From Siphonodentalium dalli (Eukaryota; Mollusca; Scaphopoda; Gadilida; Siphonodentaliidae), in NCBI GenBank assembly GCA_032622095.1, contig CP136064.1, positions 187,470,209-187,534,208 on the forward strand: a stretch of 64,000 bases of DNA. The letters run 5' to 3'. The translations under genes were made by a program, and so were the position numbers. The notes under the pieces were generated by a model that ran no database searches, was not told the DNA's origin, and saw only the letters and a program-made list of their open reading frames with translations. Positions 12,750-23,613 of the stretch are shown here, piece by piece; positions within the stretch are counted from its first letter, which is position 1, and each line of letters starts with the position of its first letter.

Positions 12750-13850
12750 CTATAGGAAGATAGTTTTAAAAGTTAATGGTTTTGAATGTTTTTGTCTCTT
12801 TGTCATGTTCTGATTGGTCTCAGTTCTTGTGCCTCTCATTCCTTGGGTTAGTTATATCACCCGAATGGACATTTACATATAGCATACAGGAAACTCTAGT
12901 ACGCGACAACGGGTAAGCAGTTTTCGATTCTATCCCAACTCATTAATTATTTTCTTATGTAAAGTATCTCCTATTCTGGGATTCATGATTATGGTCATCG
13001 TGTAGGATTTTCTCACATTGTCTTAATCGTAAAAGTATTAAAAATTTCACCGAATTGTTTCCCAATTCTTTGCGGGGACCAAACTCGGAATACTCAAAAC
13101 ATGCATGATACACTGCATCAACCGTTTGTACAGTTGTGGCATTAGCCGTTGTATGTAACGCTGTCGTCTTTATTGACGTGTTTGGTTGATCCTGAATAAT
13201 CTACATTGAGTAAGTGAGTAAGGACATTATCAGGGAAGTTGAAACTAATGGTCGCTCAATACCATTCATTTCAGGAAATATATTTTAGGACATAGGTAGA
13301 ACGACACAATTAAGTGTGTGAACTTGATAATGTTATTGCACGAGTTTGTTGCAACACGTTGATGAAACGAGAAATTGTAGGTTCGAGTTTTACCTCGCAT
13401 CACGACAAATGCGTGCAATAACGTTAACATGTTCACACAACTGTGTTCTATGTTTATTGTACACTCTGAAGATTGTAGCTTGTGATATACTGAAAATTAG
13501 ATTGATATTGTTTTATTTAATTGAACAAACATGTGCTTTATGGAGACTATACCTCATAATTTAGTGAAGAAAATTTATGTTAAAGTTGACGTCGCCAGTG
13601 ACGCTGTTGGCGTAATCTGTTGTATTGTTCAAGAGCAATACACATAATTCTATTGAACGTTTTCTAAATTCTGTATTTTGCTGTATTTCGCACAAATAAG
13701 CCATTTGGGTGTGCAATAAAAATTAATACCTCTATCAAGATAAGGATAATTTGGTTAATTAGTGTCGATGGTGCATGGATTATTATATTGGTGGTGTTTA
13801 CAAAGCTCTTTGCATGCCCTTTCCGTCGACGAAGCATCAATAAAATATTT
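12750..13850. other. Intronic DNA, nothing recognised
   Basis: This part of the large calmodulin-like intron shows no recognisable coding, repeat or RNA feature. A 72-codon frame at 13,346-13,564 has no domain signature. Confidence 0.5.
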
Positions 13851-14450
13851 TATTATCCATCCCTTAACTAACACTATTTCTGATTGGGCAAAAGCCGCCA
13901 CGCGATAATCCGGGGAAAAGTCATATTCGACTCCCGAATGTCATATTGGACTCCCAAGTGTGCAATATGACTATTTTTATCGGGACTCTGTGACGTCACG
14001 AATTAACTATTGCGAAATGAATCGGTGAAATTTCGATGCGCGCGCAAAACTAGTGGATTTAGCAGACGTTTCACTTCCGCATTGAGTTTTTTCATTTCCG
14101 TGTTTACTGTTCCAAATCGTGCTTTCTGATGATCAAATACAGGCTTTTATTATCCATTCCTTAACTAACACCATTTCCGATTGGGCAAAAGCCGCCACGT
14201 GATAGTCCTGGAAAAAGTCATATTGGACACCCGGAAGTCATATTGGACTCCCGACTGTACAATATCACTTTTTTAATGGGACTTCGTGACATCACGAATT
14301 AACTCTATTGCGAAATTATTGGTGAAATTATGATGCGCGCGCAACACTGATGGATTTTAGCAGACGTTTCACTTCCGCATTGAGTTTTTTTCTCACTTCC
14401 GTGTTTACTTTTCCAAATCATGCTTTCTGATGATCAATATACTGGCTTTT
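13851..14450. repeat. 297-bp tandem duplication
   Basis: Two units, 13,851-14,147 and 14,148-about 14,450, each start with TATTATCCAT(C/T)CCTTAACT. Each contains GATTGGGCAAAAGCCGCCAC, a GTCATATT(C/G)GACTCCCG stretch, a GTGAC(G/A)TCACGAATTAACT element and GCGCGCGCAA, and ends with GATGATCAA...GGCTTTTAT. Divergence is several percent plus small indels. The GTCATATTGGAC phrase also appears in the palindrome immediately downstream, so the whole cluster may be one composite repeat. Confidence 0.8.
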
Positions 14451-14540
14451 ATAGAGAATTAAGTGCCGACAAATACCAAAAATAACCACAAAAGTTTTAT
14501 TCCCAAAATTTTGATAAACATAAGGATGGATAATAAAAAT

Positions 14541-14706
14541 GTTATTATACAATGTTGTGTACAATATGAGTTTTTCTTGTACTCGTCCAGGTTGTGGTGA
14601 AAAGTCATATTAACGAGACACGCAGTGTCTCGTCCAATATGACTTTTCACCACAACCTGGACTCGACCAAGAAAAACACATACTGTACACAACATTGTAC
14701 AATAAC
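14541..14706. repeat. Long near-perfect hairpin, arms about 83 bp
   Basis: The arms run from GTTATTATACAATGTTGTGT through CCAGGTTGTGGTGAAAAGTC to GAGACAC, with the mirror GTGTCTCGTCCAATATGAC... on the right, almost no loop and a handful of mismatches. It looks like a MITE or fold-back element. It is about 280 bp from the calmodulin-like N-terminal exon and would form a long double-stranded hairpin in an unspliced transcript. Confidence 0.85.
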
Positions 14707-14989
14707 TTTATATTATTTTTCAGTGATTGGTTCATTGGTTTATGATAAACGAGAGGCGAGAATTGTTAATAAATAACTTCGACAGTAATGGTATCATCAA
14801 GACATAAGGTTCGATGTTGCAGAAAACTATAGCATTTGGCAATTTCTAAAAGAATTTTGCAAAAATAATTTTGATTTGGCAAAAGTAAACTTCGAAGTAA
14901 ATATCTCAAATAATTAATTGGAAACTTGAATAATTATATCACGAGTCTAGATAATATCTAAACATATCATGCATATTATCAGTACATAC

Positions 14990-15023
14990 CTTGGATCTGT
15001 TCGTCTGAGAGATTCGATGCAGC
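14990..15023 (-). CDS. Calmodulin-like protein, 34-bp N-terminal exon
   Basis: The - strand reads AASNLSDEQIQ plus the first base of a Glu codon, between an acceptor preceded by a T-rich tract (TTTTTTTAACAG|) and a donor CCAAG|GTATGTACT. It joins in phase to EYREAFKLF in the exon 7.6 kb downstream, giving the calmodulin-type N-terminus (xxxLSDEQIxEYREAF). In animal calmodulin genes the first intron often follows the initiator ATG directly, so the missing first exon may end in ATG; I could not place it to the right of 15,023. The large 7.6-kb intron holds the LINE remnants and palindromes described below. The exon is far too short to appear as an ORF. Confidence 0.85.
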
Positions 15024-15746
15024 CTGTTAAAAAAATACAAGTTTGTTGATTGGTGTATGTTCATATGACTATAGTACAGTACATTTTCATTATCGCATTT
15101 TAAATTGAAAAAAGTTATTAGTTGTACCAACTGTTATACACTGCATGGACATACATTATTGCACACAAAATGAAACACTTCAAATTTATTCTTGAATATC
15201 ACACAAACTATGGCATACTGTGACCGATTTTATAGGTAATAATACTCTGAAATAAGGGCTTCTCCAACCAGCTCCAACAGCGTAAATATTTGTTGGGTCG
15301 AATATACCATGAATCATTCTGATCAAGAGTTCAAGAGCTGACGGCACTTGAAAGTTATTTGAAACTCCAGTATAACAATTATTGGGTGGCATCTAACATT
15401 ATATATGGAACCTCATCTCGAGAGGCACACAACCTACACACAGTACTTACGACGTGGAGTCAAGGGCCCGTGTATCGGTTGTGCAAATAGATGCACATGT
15501 AGTTCAATTCGGTGGTGACTGGTGGTTAGAGGATAAGTTCGGATTTGTGCCTGTTGCGCTGACTAATCGCGAATTAGTGCATGATGTTTTATGATTGGCA
15601 TTTTCTTAACCCTTTCTATAACAAATGGTTCCCTCATTCAGTTATAAAAGTATACACTGGAATAGCTATTATCCGTTTGGAGGGGTGTTCATGAAAAAAA
15701 GCAGACGACAGATAATAAAAGTGCTTAGGGAGTCCCATTTATTGCA

Positions 15747-15812
15747 GGGAAATGTTCGAATATGTTCAACAAAACGACCTATTTGTTGAACTTATTATCT
15801 GAACATTTCCTA
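15747..15812. repeat. Fold-back repeat, second copy of the 6,951 type
   Basis: GGAAATGTTCGAATATGTTC and AACAAA on the left pair with TTTGTTGAAC...GAACATTTCC on the right, with a short loop. It shares its ends with 6,951-7,008. Confidence 0.6.
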
Positions 15813-15823
15813 AGTGATAATTA

Positions 15824-17240
15824 CTCGCAACTGAGTGTTTAGTATATAGCCCGTGGGCCAAATTTCACAAGGGCTTTAGTTTTCGAATTCGCTCCACTTT
15901 GTCCGAACAAAGGTTTCTTTATAGTGTAAAATGAACAATTCATGGTATATGCCACTATTTTCAATTCAAATAATACTGAGGAATGACTGCATTCTCCGAA
16001 AGAATTCAGAATGTTGGGCCCAGTTGTTGCATAGACAGTGCAAGCTGCTATATAACGACAGCACCCTAAAACGTATCATATTTACTTTATCATAAACAAC
16101 CGTGATATAGACCCTGAACCAACATATGGACCCCCCACTTTGAAGACTATTTAAGCTTGTTTGTCATCTGAGAAGTGTCGCATTCTAATTTTATGGACCT
16201 GTTTATGTTTTTATCATATTGTCTAATGGGGTGTTATCATAAAATAGTAATATACAGTAAAATAAAACATGGATATATTATTGTATTTTTCGCAAATTTA
16301 AATTTAGATTATTGTTGAAATTTTTTTAATTTTGCGAAGAGTGTAAAAAAGCCGCACTGATAGTATTCTGAGGTCAACGTGGTCTTAATGTCGATGTATA
16401 TAGTTATTCTTCTATGTTTTTTGTAAAGTGTAATGTCTAAGGCAGTTGTATGATAAAGTATAATGGCAGAAACAAATAAATCTGACTCACGGGTGGAATT
16501 TCAATATGCTAATTGAGTTTGGTAGAAAACTTGATGGAATGAAGGTAAGTAATTTGGTCATACCAGGTCATTCTCCTGGAATGTCTAATATGGAAATTGT
16601 CTTGTGGAGAAAATTGTTAATACTTCCCCTAAATATATCAATATATACAGAAATAAATAGCAAAATAATTTTATAAAATATTAAAAATCGATATTTTGCC
16701 GATAATTTGATACTGAGAATAAGAATAATAATAAGAATAAGACAAAAATAAGCATTCTGCAACTACAGCTTGCCATATAACGATAAATGTATGGAATTAT
16801 TCCATTGTTTTTCACAACATCTACTTATGACAGTCTATTTAAGAATACAGTAACGGTGTTCATGCTAGAGATATAGCATACTTGGTGTATGGTCCGGAAA
16901 AGTGGTTTCTCAACAACAAAAAAGGACACTCCTATCACAACCAAAGTAACGATAATGGTGCACTGTCCTCACAAAACAAACGGATTGTTACCTCATGCGA
17001 ATATGGTTAAGTTTGGTCTGAGACACCGAGAATGTATTCATGTGTCCATACCTTCACGTATCACAACAGCAACATCATATGCTATTCAATGAAATTTAAT
17101 GGCTTTTTCCCATAACAACTACTGTCAGAAACTCAAGATGCCATTACGCGCGGGCTATATCGTCTCGCCGGATTCAACTGCTGTTGTCATGAAACCCGTT
17201 TTGCGTTTTTTTCCATTGTGCATAAACGCAACAGAAAATC
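15824..17240. other. Intergenic DNA, no gene seen
   Basis: AT-rich sequence with short frames only. No splice-bounded exon or domain was found, although the first exon of the calmodulin-like gene may lie here or further right. Confidence 0.45.
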
Positions 17241-17249
17241 CCTAATATC

Positions 17250-17420
17250 ACCTCACTATCGATTAACATACCCTTGATTTAAAGCGACAGCCACCGAGAT
17301 ATACCTGTATAACCGATTACCACAGTCACTCCATATATACACAAACACCACACAAATGCCCATGCAACCACTATATTTATACACATACACCTCATCCGTG
17401 GCCATACAGCTATATCTGGT
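17250..17420. repeat. Border motif plus short TATACA minisatellite
   Basis: CTATCGATTAACATACCCTT, an AAAGCGACAGCCACC motif and then CAGTCACTCCATATATACAC units recur near 42,337-42,470 as GATTAACATATCCTT, AAAGCGATAGCCAC and CAGTCACTCCATATGTACAT. The pairing of a fixed border with a minisatellite suggests the end of a mobile element that carries the minisatellite, as in some invertebrate Helitron-like elements. Helicase coding is not seen. Confidence 0.5.
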
Positions 17421-18215
17421 ATATATATATACTAGAAGGTGACCCGACTTCGTCCGGGCTTTAACCTTGAATTGACCATTTTGAAGGTCAAGGTCAGGTG
17501 GGGTCAAACACCAACACCCCAAAAATGGTGGAAATCGACCCAGCGGATACCGGGAAATCGGCCCAGCGGATACCGAGATACCCTATGCATCAAATTTCGT
17601 CCGTAAAAATCCGCCAGTTTAACCCGATTTGATTTCCACTCAAGTATATAAACGCGCCTCATATACACACGCTCATTAATCATCAAGTTTCAACGTAAAG
17701 ATAAATTACCATCGGTGCCCGAGATAACGCCAAGATGTCTGAAACAGTCAAATGCATCGGCCGGTTAAGCGTTAACGTGATCTAACGTTATGACCTCTAA
17801 CGACGTCATAGAAGTTACGCATTGTTTTTATCCTGATGGAAGATAGTACCACTTCTTCTTGATAATTGAGGCAGATAACTAAAACGGATACATACGCATT
17901 ATATATCGTTGGAAAGAAGAAACACGAAAGATTCTCACAGTGTCATTATTATGACTGGCATTTTATTATTCACGCTGTTTCGAATCGATTTGTAAGCACC
18001 GAACTCAAATGAAAGTCCCGTAACACAGCGTAAAAACAGATTTGACCTCGGCACGTGAAATCAATAGGCCTATGTCACCCCCGGCCGAAAATACCCCCAC
18101 ATACCAAGTTTCATCGAAATCGGGTCGGCAGTTTTCGAGTTCATCGATTACACACACACACAAACAAACACACAGATCTTCCAAAATATATAATAGACTA
18201 GCAGGTTAGCCCGCC
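17420..18215. repeat. Non-autonomous repeat ending in an (AC)n tail
   Basis: It begins near ACTAGAAGGTGACCCGACTT with CGTCCGGGCTTTAACC. It ends with AAGTTTCATCGAAATCGGGT followed by GCAGTTTTCGAG, an AC-rich tract near 18,150-18,175 and an AAATATATAATAGAC border. Similar tails occur at 19,678-19,795 and 46,285-46,390. No coding capacity was recognised. Confidence 0.5.
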
Positions 18216-19040
18216 ACTGGCGGCGTTCGTCAGAAACATGACAATTTTTAATGTTTTTAATTAATTAAATTTTTTTTTTTTTTCTTTTTCTATGAGTTAA
18301 TATTAATGTTTTGTTTATAACATGAGTTAAATGTGCATTTTTAATTTACTGGATTTTTTAATTAATTTTTTAATTTAATTTTTGGTTTTTCAATATTTTA
18401 CCCGTGCATTTTTAATTAACTGAATTTTTAAATTTGTTTAATTTAATTTTTGGTTTTTCAATATTTTACCCGATTAGACCTTATTTTACCCGATTAAGGT
18501 GAAGAAGACATAAGAATCACTAAACACGCAGTACCCGTCCCTAAAAGAGGTATGATTTAAGGAACATCGGGCGGAAAAACTGACCCGATGAAAATTTCCC
18601 CCGTGCCTAGGAACGACAGACGATGGTGGCTAATAGATATTTGTCCCTGTTAGGTGTTGGGAATGTCGTCACACAACACGCTCATGTCTGGATACAGTCT
18701 TACGCGATCACGCCGAGACCCAGACGTAAGAGTCACATTAAACACATACACTCTTTATCAACACACTGCGGACACGAACGCTCTTTAACTATCAACGCTA
18801 TTAACAACCGCAGTGCCGTTTTTTGTGACTGAGAGTGGAGAATGGGTGCTCTGAGCTTCTCCGAAACGCCGCGACGACGCTTCCCATGGCTTTTTACCCT
18901 TAGATGGGAAGTTTGAACTCAATCGAGCGAACCGTTTTCGATTCTATGAAATACACATATATATACGGAAGTCTCAAAATATATAGTATAGCAGGTTAGC
19001 CCGCCACTGGCGGCAATCGTCAGAAACATGTTGAGTTAGT
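18200..19040. repeat. Segment between two copies of a GCAGGTTAGCCCGCC border
   Basis: AGCAGGTTAGCCCGCCACTG with GCGGC...TCGTCAGAAACATG appears at about 18,201-18,240 and again at about 18,987-19,030, both preceded by AAAATATATA(A/G)TA. These look like repeated ends of adjacent insertions. The stretch between them is AT-rich (18,240-18,490) and then more GC-balanced, with no recognised gene. Confidence 0.5.
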
Positions 19041-19071
19041 GATGAGCCCGACGTTGTCCGGGCTATTCAAA

Positions 19072-19640
19072 AACCAAATTTCAAGTCGATAGCTCCACCG
19101 TTTCCGAGATCTGGTCTGCGCATGCGCGAAGCTGGCGTCGCACGGCCTCGGCGACCCGATAGAATTCGTATCCGGGGCAAGATACATTCACATACCAAAT
19201 TTCAAGTCGATAGCTCTACCCGTTTCTGAGGTCTGGTCTGCGCATGCGCGAAGCTGGCGTCGCACGGGCTCGGCGATCCGATAAAATTCGTATCCGGGGT
19301 AAGATACATTCACATAGCAAATTTCAAGTCCATAGCTCCACCCGTTTCCGAGATCTCGTCTGCGCATGCGCGAAGCTGGCGTCACACGGGCTCGGCGACC
19401 CGATAAAATTCGTATCCGGGGCAAGATACATTCACATACCAAATTTCAAGTCGATAGCTCCACCCGTTTCCGAGATCTCGTCTGCGCATGCGCGAAGCTG
19501 GCGTCGCACGGGCTCGGCGACCCGATAAAATTCGTATCCGGTGCAAGGTACATTCACATAGCAAATTTGAAGTCGATAGCTCCTCCCGTTTCCGAGATCT
19601 CGTCTGCGCATGCGCGAAACGGGCGCCACACGGACTCGCC
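19072..19640. repeat. 122-bp tandem satellite, five units
   Basis: CTGCGCATGCGCGAA starts at 19,116, 19,238, 19,360, 19,482 and 19,604, exactly 122 bp apart. Each unit also has CGGCGA(C/T)CCGATA, TTCGTATCCGG and a TTTCAAGTC(G/C)ATAGCTCC stretch. Because 122 is not a multiple of three and the units lack stops, long frames on both strands run through the array; these are artefacts. It is GC-rich compared with the surroundings. Confidence 0.9.
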
Positions 19641-19677
19641 AATACGACAACGTCGACCGCCTGGTCAAACTACACAC

Positions 19678-19727
19678 ACGTACCAAGTTTCGTCTCGATC
19701 GGTCGAGAATCGTAGATTTGTATAAAT

Positions 19728-19773
<46 letters not shown>

Positions 19774-19795
19774 GGTCTTCAAAATAGATATGGCA
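19678..19795. repeat. Repeat tail with (ACAG)n microsatellite
   Basis: ACGTACCAAGTTTCGTCTCG and a short AT tract precede about ten ACAG units (19,733-19,772). The stretch ends in AAAATAGATATGGCAGGTAC, the same type of tail as at 18,105-18,215 and 46,285-46,390. Confidence 0.7.
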
Positions 19796-19834
19796 GGTAC
19801 ATCAGTTATACTCAACTTTTGACTATTAGTCACT

Positions 19835-20497
19835 ACATGTATACATATTCACCACATTAGTGACCATACCGTCACTCCCAATATACATATTGACTTCATT
19901 CATTATCGTACAGTCACTCCCTCTAAACCTATCCACATCACCTATGACCATACAGTCACTCCATATATGCCTGTTCGCTTCAGCCATATAGCCACTCGAG
20001 ATATACATATACAACCCACCATGACCATACAGTCACTCCAGATATACATATACATGAGGCCCCCACCCCACCCCCATGGAATACGGAATACCACTTAATA
20101 CAGAGGGTGGAATACGGAATACCAGTTAACAGCCATATGGAATACATAAAAATATATGAAAACTTCATTTTTTGGAAGGTCGGCGTACGAATACCGGTAT
20201 ATTTGGAATACCGAATACCTCCTAACAGAGGGGCCGGAATACGGCGTACCTCATAACAGGGCATGGAATACGGCGTACGAAATGGGGGGGGGTGGGGGCC
20301 TCATACATATTACCAATGGCCATACAGCCCTGCCAGGTATACCAAATATCACACGCACGGCCATGCATGCACTTCTCACTTGCATATACACGTCACCCTT
20401 GACAAATCAGCCACTCGTTGTATATCTATACACCTATCCATCAATACATCCACTCCCTGTATATTGTTACATATACATCAACCAATGACATTACACC
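19835..20497. repeat. Diverged TATACA minisatellite, left part
   Basis: Repeating units of about 45-65 bp contain CAGTCACTCC, TATACATAT and ACC...TGACCATA. They are interrupted at about 20,057-20,290 by a segment with recurring GGAATACGG(A/C)(A/G)TACC. The array is continued at 21,254-21,545 beyond the inserted 749-bp element. Confidence 0.75.
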
Positions 20498-21246
20498 CAG
20501 GGGGGGGGGGGCGTGAATTTTTTTTTTTACAGCCCTTATGCTACCCACCCACCCTTTTTGTGCAAAAAAAATATTTTTTTTCCGCCTGATTTTTTTGGAC
20601 CCACCCCCTAAAAGAAGAAAAAATCATTTTAAATCTATTCAAGACCAAATCAAACAGAATCAAAGGTAAGTTTTAAATTGGTCCGTTTCTGGCAGATTCC
20701 AAGTGTTCCTGTATTTTGATACAACCTGATAGACGGGGGATAATCCAAATTAAAAACAGATTTTTTAATTTGAGGTATTTTGTTAGCCAGCACTCTGCAG
20801 CACTAGTATTATTTGGTCATTAGACATGCCAGAGTGAAAATGCCAGCACTATCAGGCACTATTCAATATTAATTTGAGGTGAAATGCAAACCAGCACTCC
20901 TATTCAGTCATCACTTTTATTGGCACCAGAGAGTGCTTTATCTTATACATACATATGTTCTTAAGTGTTGGTTAAGGTCATAATCTATGTTAGAACACAT
21001 TTATTAGTGAAAACAACTTAAAACAATGTCCATAATGTGGGTTGAAAAAAATTTGCACAGACAATTTTTTCAGGCCTCTGAGATGCACCCACCCCGCCCG
21101 GTATATGTATGTTTTTGGAAGATCTCTCCTGTATTACTTAAAACAAGGGCAAAACTGTGAATAGAAAAAAAATTGCACAAACTCATTTTTTCGGACCCAC
21201 CCACCCCGGCCCTGTATGATAAAAGTTTTGTGCGCCCCCCCCCCCG
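20498..21246. mobile_element. 749-bp poly-G-ended DNA transposon with 7-bp TSD
   Basis: The element begins CAGGGGGGGGGGGG and ends in an inverted CCCCCCCCCCCG. Subterminal repeats with ACCCACCCACCC and GGACCCACCC occur at both ends. It is flanked on both sides by TTACACC (20,491-20,497 and 21,247-21,253). Removing it restores a continuous minisatellite unit (...CATTACACC|CACAACATATA...), so this is a real insertion. There is no transposase inside, so it is non-autonomous. The same termini occur at 38,406 and 44,518. I cannot assign a superfamily: hAT normally makes 8 bp and CACTA 3 bp. Confidence 0.8.
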
Positions 21247-21253
21247 TTACACC

Positions 21254-21545
21254 CACAACATATATACATGTACATCTCGCCCATGAACATGTATACGCAT
21301 GTGAGTGACAACCCAGCTACGCTCCACGTATACACTTCAACTATGGCAGTGCATTCATTCATAGCTATCCATGGCCACACAACAAACACTTGTATACATA
21401 TACACCTACTAATGAGAATATAGCCACTCCAAGTATACACACACCCTACCATAACCATACAACACCGTCATACATATACCATACACCCCACGGTCCACGG
21501 ATGACCACACAACCGGTCCGTGTATAGACATACACATCACCGATG
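21254..21545. repeat. TATACA minisatellite, right part
   Basis: Continuation of the array at 19,835-20,497, same orientation (CACTCCA(A/C)GTATACAC, CCATAACCATAC). Confidence 0.75.
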
Positions 21546-22022
21546 TGATTGATTGACGTGCTTTCGAACCCGTGTCCTGTTATCATAATATTTAACATAT
21601 TATGTTAAATATAAGTCTGGTTGAATAAAAATCTGATTTGATTTATGTCTGATATAATTATGTCCCTGTTTTATAACCAATGTTAGAAATAATTATGTAT
21701 GACAATTAAACTTTCGATTGAATTTTTTACAATTCCAATCGCCATGTTAGCAACCATCTTGCACCTGGTGACGATTATTCAATTCACCTTATATGTAATG
21801 TTATAATTATATCTATTTGTGCTTGTTTTTAAATATTTCTCGAATAATAGATAATCGACATATTTTCTGAGAAATTGTGCATGTATGACATAAGAGGCGC
21901 ACCAACAGCATAATGTGTGAACTTTTTAGTCAATAATTAGAATTAAAGACATATTATGTACTTGTTCGGGAGCGTGAAACTGATAAGTTAGTATTCAGGT
22001 GCTATGCCAACTGGAGGAATGT

Positions 22023-22028
22023 ATCATT
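22023..22028. repeat. 6-bp target-site duplication, left (ATCATT)
   Basis: ATCATT directly precedes the 5'-AG terminus of the giant inverted-repeat element and is identical to 31,023-31,028. Six base pairs is the characteristic Polinton/Maverick duplication length. Confidence 0.9.
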
Positions 22029-22116
22029 AGTAGTACAGGAGGCTTGTTAGCCTCACATCTAAAAATAGATTTTTTGGGGGTTAAAATTGTTTGTACTAAA
22101 ATATTCCCAAAAAAAA

Positions 22117-22235
22117 AATTTCAAAACCCAAAACTTCAAAAACTTCAAAAATTTCAAAAATTTCAAAAACTTTCAAATATTTTAAAAATTTCCAAAACTT
22201 CAAAAATTTCAAAAACTTCAAACATTTCAATATAA
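22117..22235. repeat. TTTCAAAAACTTCAAAA array, short (left arm)
   Basis: Variants of an 8-9-bp unit (CAAAAATTT, CAAAAACTT) lie about 90 bp inside the left terminus. The right-arm counterpart (30,540-30,930) is more than three times longer, so the array expanded or contracted after the arms formed. A 78-codon frame here is a repeat artefact. Confidence 0.85.
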
Positions 22236-22554
22236 TGAAGATGACGAGCAACCAATTTTCGACTGGCCTGAGGCATTACGTTATGGAATGAATAACAACA
22301 GCGGATCAGAATGCATACATATAGTACGTCACTTGGACATTTGATCAGTTTATCACGTGATCACTAAATGTGGCAATCGGGTATCCACCGATGCCTGCAA
22401 TGTATTATTTATAATAATTGGACTCATTGATCTCACGTAAATAATACTCTTAGTTGTTCCAATAAAATAGGTAGCAAATTCGATCACCAATAGATTTGAC
22501 TGTGGAATATAATGACCTTGAACTTATTTATCGATCTAAAGGGACACTCATTAT

Positions 22555-22815
22555 GAATGAATGTTAACAATAGAAGCGCACGAATGAAGAGCGTTGAACA
22601 TATACGAAATTACTACACGAATGAATTGAACCTTGAAATTTATATTTCACATCTTACCAACAACAGCTACAGACATAATCATAGTGTTATACTGTATTGC
22701 ATGTACACACGCTATGACATCATTAAAGGCGGACAATCCACTCACGGTGTGACAACAGATACAGACATAGGCATAGTGTTATACAGTCTTCTATGTACGC
22801 TATGACACCATTAAA
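22555..22815. repeat. Module Y3, left arm (partial copy)
   Basis: Third, partial copy of module Y, with GCGTTGAACATATACGAAAT, ATAGTGTTATACTGTATTGC, and CATTAAAGG motifs near 22,729 and 22,810. It is mirrored at 29,940-30,215 in the right arm. Confidence 0.75.
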
Positions 22816-22860
22816 GTACATTGGATGTTAGGTCTATGACTCTTGAGTATGCACCAATCA

Positions 22861-23275
22861 ATGAGCAAATGAGCAAAAAAAATGAGCAAATGAGCAAAAA
22901 AATCAGCAAATGAGCAAAAAAATGAGCAAATGAGCAAGAAAATGAGCAAATGAGCAATAAAAATGAGCAAATGAGCAAGAAAATGAGCAAATGAGCAAGA
23001 AAATGAGCAAATGAGCAAATGAGCAATACAAATGAGCAAATGAGCAAAAAAATGAGCAAATGAGCAAGAAAATGAGCAAGAAAATGAGCAAATGAGCAAG
23101 AAAAGGAGCAAATGAGCAATACAAATGAGCAAATGAGCAAAACAATGAGCAAATGAGCAAAAAAAATGAGCAAATGAGCAAACAAATGAGCAAATGAGCA
23201 AGAAAATGAGCAAGAAAATGAGCAAATGAGCAATACAAATGAGCAAATGAGCAAGAGGTGAGCAAATGAGCAAGT
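22861..23275. repeat. ATGAGCAA tandem array, left arm
   Basis: About forty copies of ATGAGCAA with spacers of variable A-rich sequence, a basic period near 20 bp (ATGAGCAAATGAGCAAAAAA). It is mirrored by 29,552-29,910. Three overlapping long frames read LLICSFSCSFAHFLAHLLIF-type repeats on the - strand; they are translations of a stop-free repeat and not genes. Confidence 0.9.
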
Positions 23276-23613
23276 GATCATGTCGATAATAAAAAGCAGC
23301 ATTTTATAGATCGAAAAGAAATATTTTGTCAGAATATTGTCATCAACACAATCAAGATCTCAACGAAACTCATTATTGACATCGATAACTATCATGGTGC
23401 ATTGGCATTCATGGCCAGACAAATTTAATTCGTGTGTCTACAATACAACCTACCTATCCAAATGTCAATGCAATTATGAGTGATTTCAATATGAGCACTC
23501 TATTATATAGATATGTGTAACCTGGTGACATGATGAAATCGATTGTGATACAAAGCTAAAGTACCGCCCCATAGGGCAGATACATAGCTAAAGTACCGCT
23601 CATAGAGCAGAAG

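Noticed and set aside
15451-15520. Good - strand donor (GTAAGTACTG) that might end the first exon of the calmodulin-like gene
   Set aside because: The frame required to join AASNLSDEQIQ contains a TGA shortly upstream and no ATG between it and the donor.
19188-19833. Several 75-133-codon frames with MREAGVARAR-type repeats
   Set aside because: Artefacts of the 122-bp satellite.
22800-23302. Three overlapping 120-163-codon frames with Cys/Ser/His/Leu/Phe repeats that look like membrane proteins (mirrored at 29,527-29,981)
   Set aside because: They are translations of a 20-bp ATGAGCAA-type tandem repeat that lacks stops in several frames at once.
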